Below the pieces are notes generated by a model. It was given only the letters and a program-made list of their open reading frames with translations. It had not been told where the DNA came from and ran no database searches. The position numbers were made by a program, and so were the translations under genes. DNA of 64,000 bases from Pachyseris speciosa (lineage: Eukaryota > Cnidaria > Anthozoa > Scleractinia > Pachyseridae), in NCBI GenBank assembly GCA_016490735.1, contig JAEMWC010000665.1:356001-420000 (forward strand), given 5' to 3'. Positions within the stretch are counted from its first letter, which is position 1. The number at the start of each line of letters is the position of its first letter. This document shows positions 34,427-47,048 of the stretch, piece after piece.

Positions 34427-35789
34427 GCAAATTAGTGATAATCTTATGTACTTGCCGAAAAAAAATCGCTCTGTAGGTGCGTTTTATATTTTGGTACATT
34501 ACTTTGCTGTACTCAGCAAAACAACATGAAATGACCGAATTTTAGGTTTTGTGGAGAACGTGAGCGTATGACGACCATGACAGTGAACTTTTCCTTCTTT
34601 CTCCCAGTTTTACTAATTTAGCTCCAGGATAGTTTGCCAGCATTATAAAAGTCAAACAAGTTTAAAAACTCGCTAAAGAGTTACAATAACAAGAAGTTAT
34701 ATTTCGATATGACGTTTTAGTTGCTGTTGCTGTCGTCGTCGCTTAAGTTCTCTATTTGGCTCGAGGTCGGTGACCGCGAGCCAAATATTTCCCCGTCCGA
34801 CCCGACCTGACTCAGTCAATATCTGTTTTATCTCGTGACCTATTTAGACTCTTTATGAGATTTCAGAAGATGTAGTTTTCATTTAAAAAAAAAAGCTATG
34901 AATTTCCACAGAAGAGTTAGCCAATAAGTTGCTCCTATTTTCCGTCTGGTTGTAAATTAAAATTACATGGTTAGACGCAGCGAAATCCTCTAAAATCGTA
35001 TACTTGTTCCGAACAAAGCCGTAAGGATTTTTCCCAGGCGGGGGGGATTGGTACCCTATTTAAGGCCCAAATCCGAAAAAGACCGGAAAGAACCGGCGTG
35101 AAACAAAAGCCGGAAAACTGTCAGTGTTTGCAGGCTTATAGGCGACGATCTAAACAAGGACTAACCGCCACAGAAAAAACAAATCTATCATTTATTTTTC
35201 GTTTAGCTGAGTATTTACGCACTGCTATTTTAGCTGATACAATTTAGGCACCCTATGTAAGGATCACACCCTCACAACGTGGGAAAAATGATACCTAATT
35301 AAAGGATCGAAAACCTCAAAAACCATACCATATCCTGCGGCACATACCTATATAGCTCCCGGAGTCACATGATAAAATAAATTAATGTCCCGAGCGTTAA
35401 CCCAGGGTTTACCCACACATTTTTTCTGAAAAATCGCAGTGATTGGACAGCCGCTCCACCTGTTGTGACAAAACAATTATTCAATTTGTCATGACATTGC
35501 AATAAATTATTACATTTGTGTTAGAGAGGGTGGATTGGGAACTGGTACGACAAATCCAAGCCCGGTTAGTAATGTCTACGAAGCAACGCCGAACTCCTTG
35601 TTCTGTGTAACAGTATTTGAGTACGCGCTATGATTGACCCGTCATCAAAAGCCGTTACTAACTGGGGTTAGATTACGTCTGCGACGCAGACTACGTTTCC
35701 GATGCCTAGATTTGCATTATCTTTATTACTCGAGCCGTAAAACAGAAGGGCGGCCGTCTTGGAAAAAAGTTTGCAAAGCTCACGTTGGT
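34427..35789. other. Intergenic, no gene recognised
   Basis: AT-rich sequence. The short segment GGGAACTGGTACGACAAATC near 35535 recurs near 48830 beside the composite repeat copy 3. Confidence 0.4.
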
Positions 35790-36125
35790 TTCTATCTCAA
35801 GTCAAGCGGACATAGTAGTTGCCTTTCCTGCGGGAGACCCAGGGTTTGAATCCTCGCTGGGACAACAACAAGTCTTTCCCTGTTTTCTTGTTCTGATTTT
35901 ATTTTAAATTCTCTTTTTACAAATATCAAGTTACGGTATTTTGCAATTTTACAGGGATATATGTTAGTGAGGATTGTATCGATACTCACTACAAACAAAC
36001 AGACTCGAAAATCATGATCAGCACAATGCGCCCAATGTAACAAGGACAGAAATTCCTTTTTTCTTTTGTTTAACGTTATTAAAATGAAGGACACACTATT
36101 TCTGCAGGCCTGGGTTAAGGCTAAT
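35790..36125 (+). mobile_element. Stand-alone SINE related to the composite-repeat tail
   Basis: A box B GGTTTGAATCC lies near 35850. It is followed by the same order of blocks as 4716-5010: TTTTCTTGTTCT, GGGATATATGTTAGT, CACAATGCGCCCAATGTAAC, TTCTTTTGTTTA and a terminal GGCCTGGGTTAAGGCTAA. It is clearly diverged from the three composite copies. Confidence 0.7.
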
Positions 36126-37497
36126 TTTTAAGCCACAATCATAGCCTGCATGGAAGACGTTCGAAGGGGAAGAGGGAATTTGGGCGCGCGAGAACGTGAA
36201 GGGGGAGCTCTTCGCGTTCGTGCGCGACCGAATTTCCCGTTCCACTTCAAACGCCTTGCACGCAAGCTACCACAATCATTGATTGATAGACCTTTCCAGT
36301 TTTTTTTCAACTTTTGATATAGGCCATGTAACGAAAATGCGTGCACACTGTTAGAAAAAGCACCTAAAAGATGTTAAATGTTTAAGTTTGGAAGTCATAT
36401 CTTTTATAATCACAAAGTCAAGGAAATTTTACAGACGTGTGTATGCTTGGAGGGACAAACTTGCGCAAACTAGTTTAATAGTAGTAGACGTTGGATTATT
36501 TATATAAATGAAGTGAAACTCTGCATTTGGAGCCAAGGAGGAGTATGAGAAAATGACGTAGTGGTCCATTTTCCTTACATTATTTGCACTTAAAGATCAG
36601 GCAATTTGTAATGACTTTAAAAGTACTGAACTAGACAAACAAAAAGGCTCTATGTTTGAAAGCTATTCAGTTTTTCCTATGTACATAATGACAATTTTTT
36701 TTGGTTGTTCAAGTTTCGATCATTTCTCACGCAAATTCAGGCTCGACACTAACTTTCGACACCACTTTCACTTTGTAAAGTAGATTCCAAAATTTACCTT
36801 TCACCTCAAAATTTTACTTTCCAAATAATACATTATCGTACCATTGATGGTACTTTTTTTACTTGTCCAGGTAAAACCTAACCAAGACTCATTCTTTACC
36901 GTCACCTATCTTCAATACGCCACATTCAGTTACCCCATGTATTAATGTTGTACCTAGACATCCTTGGGAGTCCTTTGAATCCACCAATATGGCGAATGCA
37001 TGGCAAAATTTGTCCTCATCAAGAAAGAAAATCAATGTCTGAGGGTTGCTTTCTTATTCCATTTGCAAACGTTTTGACAAAAGCCGTTTAAAAGAAATAT
37101 CTGCTTTCCAACATAGTCCAAAATTTACTTTCCAGATCGGGTGAGTGTTCTGGTTCATTTTCATTTTTTTTTCTCTCCAAGAGGTAGATTCACTCTCCAA
37201 TGGAAAGCAGGTGAGTGTTAGTGTCGAGCCCTGAAATTAGCAAAAGCACTTAGAATAACAGGCAAGGTGAAAACAAGCACACTGACCCCATCTTTTCATT
37301 GCATTTTTTCAATGTCCTATATGTGACTATCAATTGTGCCAAATTTGTGAAAACTCTGGACAGTATGTCATTTTCAAAATTCTCTCTAGTTTTGTCCCCA
37401 ACTACAAAAAAATGCGTAGGATTATTGTGATAAAAATTCCTTAGACAAGATGATCCACCCATTAAGCATCATATTACTGCAAAAAGTAATATTATTA
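36126..37497. other. Intergenic between RhoBTB-A and RhoBTB-B
   Basis: A GC-rich imperfect hairpin lies at about 36150-36275 (CGTTCGAAGGGGAAGAGGGA side). No gene or clear poly(A) signal for RhoBTB-B was recognised. Confidence 0.4.
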
Positions 37498-40400
37498 TCA
37501 CATTACTTTGCACCTGGAATTTGGGTTAGATGACCTAACCTTCTTTTCAAATTCTTCCTTTGCTTTCAAATACGACAAAGGAGGCCATCTATGTTCACTG
37601 ACATATTCTCTGTTTTCTCCCTGCACAAGACTGAACTCTTCAGTTGACTCAAACACAGAGTAGTTTGTTGCAATAAAATGGAGACACCAGCTTGACAACT
37701 GCTTGGCATTATGAGCCTGCAAAATAAGAAAATAATATTGTCAGTACAATTAAGTGTGACTCTCGCTTAACCATTGAGTTACTCTCCAACCTCGTTCCCA
37801 GGGTCTCTCCTCTTCCTGTCCCCAGGGGACTGGAAGAGGAGAGACCCTGGAAACGAGGCTGCTAACTCTCAAACTGAGACTCTCTGCAGCCACCAGTCAT
37901 AACTCAGACACAGGGTTCTCCTTTTAAAGGGGCAACAGGGAATTTTTGCTGCCTGTAAATGACAAATCCACCTACAACTCTGACTGTCACCATAAAAAGA
38001 TATGACAGGGGCACCCAACAAAAAGTTTCAGTAGATGTCTGTTCGGTGGAAGGTAGTTCGCCTTGGACTTTGGGCGTTGATTAAAGAGCGCACTGAAACC
38101 TGGCCTAAAAGATTTACAATGGGGAAATCACAGCCCCTGAGGTTTTTGGAAAGGTTGTATTTGCTGTTTTTGGCAGTCAAAAACATCACCTACATTTTCA
38201 GAAAGAAAATAGTTCCCTAGAAAGTTCATGGAAAGTTCATTTCAGGTAGCATTTTCTCAAAGGAAGATTTTGTTCCCTAACATTTTTGGTTAAAATTTCA
38301 GTTAAGGAATCAAAGTACAGAGAACAAATTCTTCTAGTTATCGAAAACATAACCTTAAACAGACTTCAAATGCCGTAAGATACTTAAAAATGCCTTTCTA
38401 CAGCTTTTGGTTGATTTGGCTCGTTGGGTGCCCCTGATATGAGATGGATGTCAATAATGGTTTTTGGGATTTCTCCACCTTTTCTCAATTCTTCTACTCC
38501 AACTCTGTTTGAAAAGGAAAACCCTGCTGATAGAACGTGGAATACTACAGTGGAAGCTTCACATTGCAAACTGCCAATACACATTAACCCTGCACCAATA
38601 ACCAGTAACAGTGATCAGCATGTATTTCTCCTTGCATTCTACCTACTTGATTAAGTATAGAATTCTTGAGAATAAACAAAATGATCACCAAAGATGGAAT
38701 GCCCTAAAGATTAAAACAGATTCTCCCAACTTATACCACAAGAAACATCTGGAGTTCAGTGAGGAGAATATTCATATTGGTCTCAGAGATTAAAGGGTTA
38801 ACAAGCTGTCGCTGAATCGTAATCTGAAATACATCAATGTTGACTGCCAATAAGTTCACACTCCTGGTAAACTGTCCCACTTTAAATAGCATCTACCCAA
38901 AGCCTCATTATTTATTATTAGCCTTCAAGTTCAATGACTATAATTGAACAAACAATGAATCAATGCCAAGATGTTAACGCTTTGAGCAACTGAATGTGTC
39001 ACCTAGTACAAACACCTCACCTGAGATGTCAGGAGGAGGTTAACAACATCACTAGTACCATCAGCTACTCTCTTCTGGATAGCTTTGTCCACTTTTTTTG
39101 TGATGTAGAGCTCACATAATGACACAAGTCTTGGCAGACAGAATCTGTCAGCTAAAATCATTATTTCCACAGAATCACCCTCTTCTATTGGAGCATGATC
39201 AGTGTACAGGTATTCCAGCAATGCCAAGAAACTTTCAAGGGAAGCATCATGGATATCAATCTGGTAAGAAAGTAAAGAAGTCACCCTTTCATTCTAGGGC
39301 TTAAAAAACCTAACCATGATCAAAACAACAGTTAATAATAAACTGAAGCATATATATCACTTCAGCTGATGTTCATAAAACTCATGACCATTATCACCCA
39401 AACCCAAACCACAACAAGATGCCTCCAATAACACAGAAACTAGTGACTAGAACATTATCAATAATAGCAAATGATTATAACCAACAAGGTAATATAACCA
39501 GCTCCAACAGTGAGTAAATTTAAGCATTTTCAGGGTTGTATATAAGAGCCGGCAGCCGGCGAAGTTCGCCGGCTTCTCTGCCAGGTTTTGCCGGCTACTT
39601 TCATGCTTCACAAGTCAAGGAGATGATGTTTATCAGGTCTAAACTACTTGGGCTCAATAAAAATAAAAATTTGCAGTGCCTATCTTTTCTGAAAACATAT
39701 AAGACTTCTGACCCAAGGGCAGTTTAAAAACGTTATCTTTGAGACTATCTTTTTGAACAAATCTTGCTGCTGTGCTGGTAAAGTATGAACAAGATGATTT
39801 GTTGTCCAGTCCGCCATATTGGATTTCGATACATGAATGCATAATTAGTGCGAGCAGGAAACTGGGAAAGAGTAGTCTTCGTGTGTGACTATCAACACGA
39901 AATTGCAAAAATGACTGACCAGTGAGGTCAAAACCGAAAGCAATTAACCTTTAGTTAGATCTTTTTTGTCAAGGAAAACGAAAACCAAAAGAGACAACTA
40001 CAAGTGAAGGTATGAACCCACCTTTGAAAAAATGTCCAAGAAAATAAATATTAATTTGCAAGCAAATCAACTAAAACATTCAAGGGCAAAATAATTAGAT
40101 CTTTACAGTATCTTCAAATACACTGTATGGCAAGTCATAGTTTTAATCTTTTTGTAAGCCTTAGCATCATTGCTTTGAAAGAAAATATCAAAAGTTTAAT
40201 TTACTATTCCTTCTGAGAAGAAACGTAGAGCTTTATTGGCCTCCGTCAAATCACCATGCATGGGAAAGTTTTGTTTGTCGCTTCTTGCAAATGCTGTCAA
40301 CAGCGGCCACGATCAAGGTGCGTGTTGTTTATCGCCAGTGGCCTTTGCCTTGTTAACTTTCTGGCACTTACAATTTTCGAAATATAGCCCGCACGGCATG

Positions 40401-43400
40401 TGCAAACAGGAGTTGAAACTCAGACAGCTCAGCAGAGTTAATCCCCGTTTGCTGGTCTAGTCCTTTAAGTATGTGCCATGTTTACAAGTTGTCAAGTGGC
40501 AATATTTGCCAGGCTCATTAGCTCCAGCAAAACCACCAAAAAGATACAAAAATATCATTCCACTTTTTGTTTATACGGTTGCATTATTGATATGTCGCTT
40601 TGTCTTTCTTTGAGTCACATGGTTTTCACAGTATAATTGCAGCTTAATTCATTCCTCTAATGTCTGAGTTTCATGGCCCAAAATGCCAGGAAGTGTGTTT
40701 TCCTGTGTTCCAGTTTTCAAAATTTTTCCGGTGGAGCATGCCCCCTCACCCCCTAGAAATAATGGGCTAAAGCCCGTCGTATGGGTCATCCGGACCCACA
40801 ACCGTCTACTTTTCACAAAACTCCAGCTACTTAAAAACTTAAAGAAAACCCTGATTTTCAGTTACAGTAGGAGTGATTCATGATTTTGCATTATTAAGAC
40901 AGTGAAGCATTACTTAGAACTGCAAGCCCACAGCTTGCTTAGCCTTGCAAAAGGAATCAAGACTGTAATAAAAGCTTACAAAAACCTTTCCCTTACCCAC
41001 CTCTATCATTTAAATGCTCTTCTCCCAACCCCCAACCCATTCAAAATAGCATCATACAATGTATACACCTGTAGCTGTTCCCTTATTGATAGGCGAATGC
41101 TGTGTTCAAGTAATCCTAGGTACCTTATTTGTTATGGTATGCAAAACTGGGTAGTCAAAGGGCAATGACTCCTGGCAGTTACAAAGAGCATACTAACCTC
41201 TGTACCCAAGTCACTCTCCCTAAATGCCCCACCCAACATGGCTGCCATAACCTCAGACCTTGCTTTCAATATCACTCTGTGCCCATAAACAATGCTGCCC
41301 TGAACAAGGAACTTGACATCTGCTTGTAACGCCTTGTTGAGATATAACTTCTTGGCCACCAGCCCTGTGTTATCATTCAACCAGGTTCCAATGCTTGGAT
41401 TCAAGAAGGAATCTCCTTTCAGGATATTTGCACAATATTCTCCTAACCACCCCAGCTGAAATTTCACAGCAACAGATTGGATTTCTTTGACAAAGTTTAC
41501 ATCTTCGTCTTCAGCAATATCTGGAGAACCAGTGTAAAGAAAAGTCAACACTTCCATGAAAACACCCTTGGAAATGCTCTCATGTAACTTAATCACAGTT
41601 TTTCCTTTGCTTTCGCACTGCTCTTCGATGTGGATTAGATTGGGGCAGCTACCTCCTTTGTCACAGACCCAAGAAATATCTTCAAAGATATCACCATAGC
41701 ATTTATGAGAAGCAGTCATTTTATCCTGGAAAATGTTCTTGAAAATGGACGATGCAGCCATGAGCACAGTTTTGTGTGCTTCCACTGACTGGCCATCAGC
41801 AAACATAAATCTGACATCTGCACTGCATGTGTCAGCCATCATGGCACACCAGTCACTTGCAAATGAGGAACTGAATACCTCCACATGAGGTGCAAAACCT
41901 ACAAAAGGTAACATATATGATCCACCAACCCTTAAGATCAGAGGTTTGTCAATTGTGCAATAAATGGAAGTTCATTGCGATGTGATGAGGGATAAGCTAG
42001 TTCATGCAAACATGGCCCTTGCTATTTGTGGCTACTGCACTAAGCAGTCCGAGTGATTAAAAGTATGTGTTACGGGATAGGCCCACAAAGCGTGTATGTT
42101 GCCACATGGACTCAGAGTGCCTATTTTTTAAACTACTGACATGTCACTTTGCATGTCCATGGTGCTTTCTGTGTGGTTTAACACACAAGAAAGTTTACCT
42201 TTCAAGTAAATATTCTAAGTTATTATAATTACTGTTGCTACCACATGCATCATCGTCATCATCATCATCATGTTTCTCCACTTTAAGAGTTTTTATTGTG
42301 AAAGCCCTACATGATTACATTTGTTTTGTGAACAATTTGATAACCTAATTCACTTTTTGCAGGGGTAAATCAAATTGCCAGTATTATAACTGCCCAAGAG
42401 ACAAATAATTTGTCAATTGAGCAGCCATAATTAAATAATTATAAAATAAACATAATAATACTGACACCTATAGTTTGTACTTTTGTCACAATCCATAATA
42501 TTAGAAAGGTTCATTTTTAACTGTTTAAAAGTGCGTGAGTAAAAGTATTAATTAAATAATTAATTTAAACATTGCTTAATTGTTTAATTAATTAATTAAC
42601 TTTTTATGTGTTTGTATACTTGTTTTCGTCTTTGTTTTAACAATACCTGCAGGGGGCAGCACAGGTGGAAGTGGTTCATGTTCTTTTGCTGATTTGGATG
42701 CTTTGTTCTTGCTCCAAAAAGATCCCTTTCTTGAAGAATTTCTGCTGAAGCCATTTACAGCCAATTGAACAGCAATATTAATTGCTTGTTGCACTCCATC
42801 ACTTAACAGGGAGCTGCATTCTGCATAGGTGACACCTAAAGAATCAGCAAGAGACTGCCCCTCTCTCTTTGCCACGCACCTGTCATCCCTTGAATCGCTG
42901 TATTGATAACAAGAAGAAAGCAAAATACATATCTTTACTATATGTGAAGTGCCAGAGGCATACATGTAAAAACACATCAATTTGTAAGTATTGTCAAACC
43001 TCTTTGCCGATACCTGCCATAAGAAGACACCTCTCATAAGTGGACATCAACAAACCACACGGTCCCAGCAATTTTTCTCTGCTGAAACCCTACATTTTTA
43101 ACTTCCTGTGAGCAGATAACTATGCCTGGTATACCAATATCCCCGCTTCACAATTATCAGAACTCAACACTGTTTTCCCCAGGATTTAGAATAAACCTAA
43201 ATAACGTGATTGCTTTCAAGTTTACAAGCAAGCCTGTAATTTCCCAATTGACTGATTGTTCAATTGACCAATTGACACCATAATAATCAAAACTCCACTT
43301 CCCTCTCTCTGAAATTTAGAGATTTTCCTTACTTGGACATGGTTGGAGTCCCCAGTGTTTTCACAACTTGTGAAAGTAGAAGTTGCATTTTGTTAAGTTG

Positions 43401-46274
43401 GCGTTGCAAGGCCCTTCGGGCCTTGCCCCTTAGGGGGGTCTGGGGGCATGCTCCACCGGAACATTTTGAAATTCAACACACTTGGACAAGACACATTTTC
43501 CAGCAGTTTGAGATGCAAAATGGGATATTTCAGATACCAAAAAAAAAACTGAAATTTTTATTAGGTTTTAATAACTCCAGCCAACATTGACACTCTTTTC
43601 GTTCAAACACAAGTTCAAGAAAGTAGTTGCAATTTTGATAGAGCAAAGTGTGATGCGTGTATTTAATAATAAATCAAATGAAAATAAACTGGTTAATTTT
43701 TAACTCTACTGGATGGTTTAATTTGCTTGGTTTATGATATGGTTCATGTCCTTTGCATTGATCTGTACATAAGAGGCTAAACAACAGGTTTATGTTCGTT
43801 AATCACAAGTTTGGAAAGGCCCTGATTATTTACATACTTACACACTTATCTTTAATTTCGAATATCAAAATACAGTTAGGAGTTAATAGGAAACTTGATG
43901 AATTGGTGTCAATAAAACTACACATTTATCTAAGATTTGAGGCAAATTTATTTTCATTGTTAAAACAGTCTACTTTCAGTCAGAAAAGTAGTCTTCATGA
44001 TCATCTTCGTCCTCCCATCCACTGTCATCCGCTTCACTGTCAGATTCTTCATTTTCTTCGTCTAAACAAAAAACTTTTGCTGCCACTTCTTCTTGTTCTT
44101 TCTCGGACTCCACAACTTCAACTAACTCCTGTTCTGTTTGTGTACCTGCTTCTGGTTGGGTAACCGAGTTGGCTTGTTCATTCTGGCCTGCTTTTGGTGC
44201 TACAGCCTTACCATTTTTCCCTTCTTGCGGCCCTGCTGCTCCTCTACTTGTCTTGTAGGCAATCTTCTTTCTTTTCTTCACCTTCAGCCACAGCTTTACT
44301 GCTCTTACTGGGGCTGTTGTTTCTGGAGCTGTCATTTCTGGATTTTTAATTACAGAAGTTGCAGTTTCAGAATTCGCTTTTGCTAATTCAGTTTCGTCTG
44401 GAGTTTTGTCACCTAAACAAGGAAGCCACTTCTTGTTTCATCCAGTGCCAATTTTTTAAACACTTACACAAATTTTCCCTGCTAGCAGAGAAACACAAAC
44501 TATGTATACAGAAAAGCGAGCATAATTATTTGCTTTGTATGAGCTGCGAGGATTACATGCCAGTATTTTCTGAAGCAGGCGTGCCATTACTCAGCTTTGC
44601 TACTTGTAAGCGACATTTTGTCTCCTGTTGACCGTATTGATGTCAATACGGTGCGCAAAAATGATCATAAAGACGAGTCATTTACGACAATTTCTTTCAA
44701 AACATATTTTGTTCCAAAACCGCCAAAGAATTAATGTAATCTACGTCATCTGTGCACGTTGCACGTGTTAATGTGATAATTTACAGTCCAATCTGGTTCG
44801 GAAAAAATTATGCAAATAATTTCGCTACCGCTCGATAAAACATAACGACAACATTATTTATTCATCTGAATTACATTGTATAATTAGCTGGCACATCCTT
44901 TTTTCTTTTAGTTTTTGGCACTGCTAGCTGCCACATTTCAGCTAGCCCAAGCTGCCGTTTTGCTGCCATTTTGCCTCGTGTATGAAGACGGATGTGTTGT
45001 CTTAAATAGAGTACTTTCCGTTGGAAACCGCTGCCTACCTCTCAATCTGAGCCTGTTTACAACGTTCGAACGACGTATGAAAGAGGAGCAGATTTAAGCA
45101 ATGTTGCGGCGAACTTTCAAGTTTATTTACTCAAGAACGCTTTAGTGGACACTTGATTCTTTGAAAAAGCCTTATTTCATAATTTACCCAAGGGAAAGTA
45201 GGCGTCGCAAATGCAAATGTTGCCGTCAGATGCGACGGCCGACGGCTGGTTTTAAAAACACTGGGACTGTGGCTAGTCACAGTAGCACAATGATCATTTT
45301 CAAATAATTTCAAACTTTCACTTTCATGTATTTTAATTTAACACTGCTGCACATAATCCTGCAAAACATTGTTTCACAAAGTAAAGGTCGGCACACACGA
45401 GGGGACTAGTCCCTGCAACAAGTCATGGGGACAAGTCCCATCGTGTGAACTAGCCATTTTTGCCACAAAATCTAGTCACAGGGACTAAAATTTGGTCCCT
45501 GCAACTAGTCCCACGAATTCAAACTGGTTTGAAGTTTTGGGACAAGCCCCTGCAACTTGTAAAACCGTCCTCAATAATTTTGGTCTCTTAAGAAAAGCTG
45601 CAGATTGAAAGAATGATACCCCAAGTTTTTGCTACTTTCCTGTGCAATTATTGGTCCCCGCGTGTAAACACTACTAGGGACTAGTCCCTGCAACCAGTCC
45701 CTTCGTGTTAACTCTTCAGGGGACTAGCTGCAAGGACTAGTCGCAGGGACCAGTCCCCTTGTGTGTGCCGACCTTAACAGTTTGTTACCACCCTTGGTCA
45801 CCCTTCCCCCTACCAGGGAGCCGCAACTCACTTGCCCCGGAAGGAAGCGGCTCTTTTTCCCCGATTAAATACATTAGTTTAAGATGCTAAATGTCCTACA
45901 ACTTACTTCTCACGTCGGAGATCCGTCTTGGTTGCCAAGAGAAGTATTGGTACATCCGGAACAAAATGACGAACTTCTGAAACCCATTTTGCTGTCACAT
46001 TTTGAAAAGAACTCCTATTTGCCACATCAAAACACACCACAAATACGTCTGTTTGAGGGTATGAAAGCGGTCTAAGGCGATCGTAGTCTTCCTGACCTGC
46101 TGTATCCCACAGACCTACCGCGAACGGTTTGCCATTTACCATTATGTTTGCCGAGTAATTGTCGAAAACTGTGGGAACGTAGTTGCACGGAAAATGGTTG
46201 GTTGTAGCACTGATTAGAAAGCATGATTTCCCGACACCGCCATCTCCCACGACTACAAGTTTTATATGCTGCAT
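37498..46274 (-). CDS. RhoBTB: RhoBTB paralogue B: Rho GTPase with two BTB domains and CAAX end
   Basis: Five exons (46274-45907, 42897-42647, 41898-41198, 39260-39021, 37716-37498) join in phase to 592 residues. The Rho domain is at residues 1 to about 185: P-loop GDGGVGKSC with Gly12/Gly13, Thr35 in [13 protein letters not shown] with Gln61, TKTD, and ECSS as G5. A Pro-rich linker ([10 protein letters not shown]) leads to BTB1 (about 215-385, starting [20 protein letters not shown]) and BTB2 ([20 protein letters not shown] through [13 protein letters not shown]). The C-terminal helix [17 protein letters not shown], then [10 protein letters not shown], is the RhoBTB family signature. The protein ends CKVM, a CAAX prenylation motif. 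RhoBTB proteins are Cullin3 substrate adaptors. Vertebrate RhoBTB1/2 have a degenerate GTPase site, whereas this one looks competent. Confidence 0.92.
37790..37860. repeat. Hairpin repeat CCTCGTTCCCAGGGTCTCTC in RhoBTB-B intron 4
   Basis: Arms CCTCGTTCCCAGGGTCTCTC... and ...GAGAGACCCTGGAAACGAGG are complementary over about 28 bp with a short loop. It is MITE-like. Confidence 0.75.
38000..41190. other. RhoBTB-B introns 3 and 4, non-coding apart from exon 4
   Basis: No gene is seen outside the BTB2 exon. A CCGGC-rich inverted repeat lies at about 39546-39597 (GCCGGCGAAGTTCGCCGGC). GGTGGAGCATGCCCCCTCAC near 40730 recurs in inverse near 43440 and in part near 22695, a short dispersed repeat. Confidence 0.45.
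43976..44413 (-). CDS. Possible 3'-terminal exon of an unrecognised gene, very acidic C-terminus
   Basis: On the minus strand an acceptor (TTGTTTAG) at 44414 opens a frame that runs to a stop at 43976, about 145 residues. It starts [21 protein letters not shown] basic stretch [15 protein letters not shown] is followed by an acidic tail ending [12 protein letters not shown]. It lies inside RhoBTB-B intron 1, same strand. No upstream exon or family was recognised. It could be a nested gene, a transposon exon or chance. Confidence 0.3.
   Translation of the reverse strand, partial: GDKTPDETELAKANSETATSVIKNPEMTAPETTAPVRAVKLWLKVKKRKKIAYKTSRGAAGPQEGKNGKAVAPKAGQNEQANSVTQPEAGTQTEQELVEVVESEKEQEEVAAKVFCLDEENEESDSEADDSGWEDEDDHEDYFSD
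45385..45774. mobile_element. 390 bp MITE with TAA duplication (Harbinger-like)
   Basis: Ends AGGTCGGCACACACGAGGGG and its inverse (one or two mismatches over about 32 bp) are flanked by TAA at 45382-45384 and 45775-45777. The interior repeats GGGACTAGTCCCTGCAAC-type palindromes. It lies in RhoBTB-B intron 1. Confidence 0.85.
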
Positions 46275-46402
46275 TCCTCAAAATCTCCTTGACGTCAGGA
46301 AAGCTGTTGTGGAAATCTTTACTCTTCTGCACTGAAATCTGTCTGCTCGCCATTTTATCTTCTCTTCCGATGCTTGTTTTATATTTGTGACGATTCCAAA
46401 AA

Positions 46403-46470
46403 TAGCTGGCCAATCAGTGAACACTAAACTGGTACTTTGTGGTACCCAGACGTCTCTCTTATTATGCAAA
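46403..46470 (-). promoter_or_regulatory. Promoter block of RhoBTB-B shared with RhoBTB-A
   Basis: TAGCTGGCCAATCAGTGAAC and CCCAGACGTCTCTCTTAT match 33271-33318. A CCAAT box is included. ATGCAAAT (46463-46470) is an octamer-type site on the plus strand. It lies 130-200 bp upstream of the ATG and 40 bp from a retrozyme insertion. Confidence 0.6.
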
Positions 46471-46633
46471 TCACGAATAAAACACTTCCGCTTTACAGGA
46501 CCCATACTGCACTGTCCAGGGTACAAGCATATACCTCACAAATTAATGTGATTTGGTAAGCTGAAGCCACTCTAAAGATACTAAGGCCACATGGTAGCGG
46601 GCATTACCCCTTAAATCTACCAAAGCAAAGATT

Positions 46634-46714
46634 GAGCCCAAGCATTAGCAGCCATGGACAGCTGTTTCGGCCTTGTTAGGCCTTATCAGCATGGCATAGC
46701 TAATGCTCAGGCTC
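46634..46714 (-). ncRNA. Hammerhead ribozyme motif B1, core mutated G8 to A
   Basis: The full stem I pairing and stem II GGCC-TAACAA-GGCC are kept. The core reads CTGATAA, the same G8 change as motif A2, so it is probably inactive. Confidence 0.85.
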
Positions 46715-46967
46715 AAGTACCCACATATCCATAAAACAAGCAGTGAAAACGTAAAGCTTGTGGGATGTGGGTGCTAATGCTTGGGCTCAATCTTTGCTTT
46801 GGTAGATTTAAGGGGTAATGCCCGCTACCATGTGGCCTTATATAGTGCCTTTAGAGTGGCTTCAGCTTACCAAATCACATTAATTTGTGAGGTATATCCT
46901 TGTCACTCCAGCCACATCCCACAAGCTTTACGTTTTCACTGCTTGTTTTATGGATATGTGGGTACTT

Positions 46968-47048
46968 GAGCCTGAGCATTAGCTATGCCATGCTGATGAG
47001 GCCTAACAAGGCCGAAACAGCTGTCCATGGCTGCTAATGCTTGGGCTC
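46968..47048 (+). ncRNA. Hammerhead ribozyme motif B2, intact core
   Basis: CTGATGA, GGCC-TAACAA-GGCC, GAAA and CAGCTGTC are all present, with predicted cleavage after 47024. Stem I pairs GAGCCTGAGCATTAGC...CCATG with CATGG...GCTAATGCTTGGGCTC. Stem III is the palindrome ACAGCTGT with no loop, so the active form may be a dimer. Confidence 0.9.

Noticed and set aside
44915..45097. Short plus-strand frame with a hydrophobic start, a possible secreted peptide
   Set aside because: No splice context, no conservation that can be seen, and a length expected by chance.
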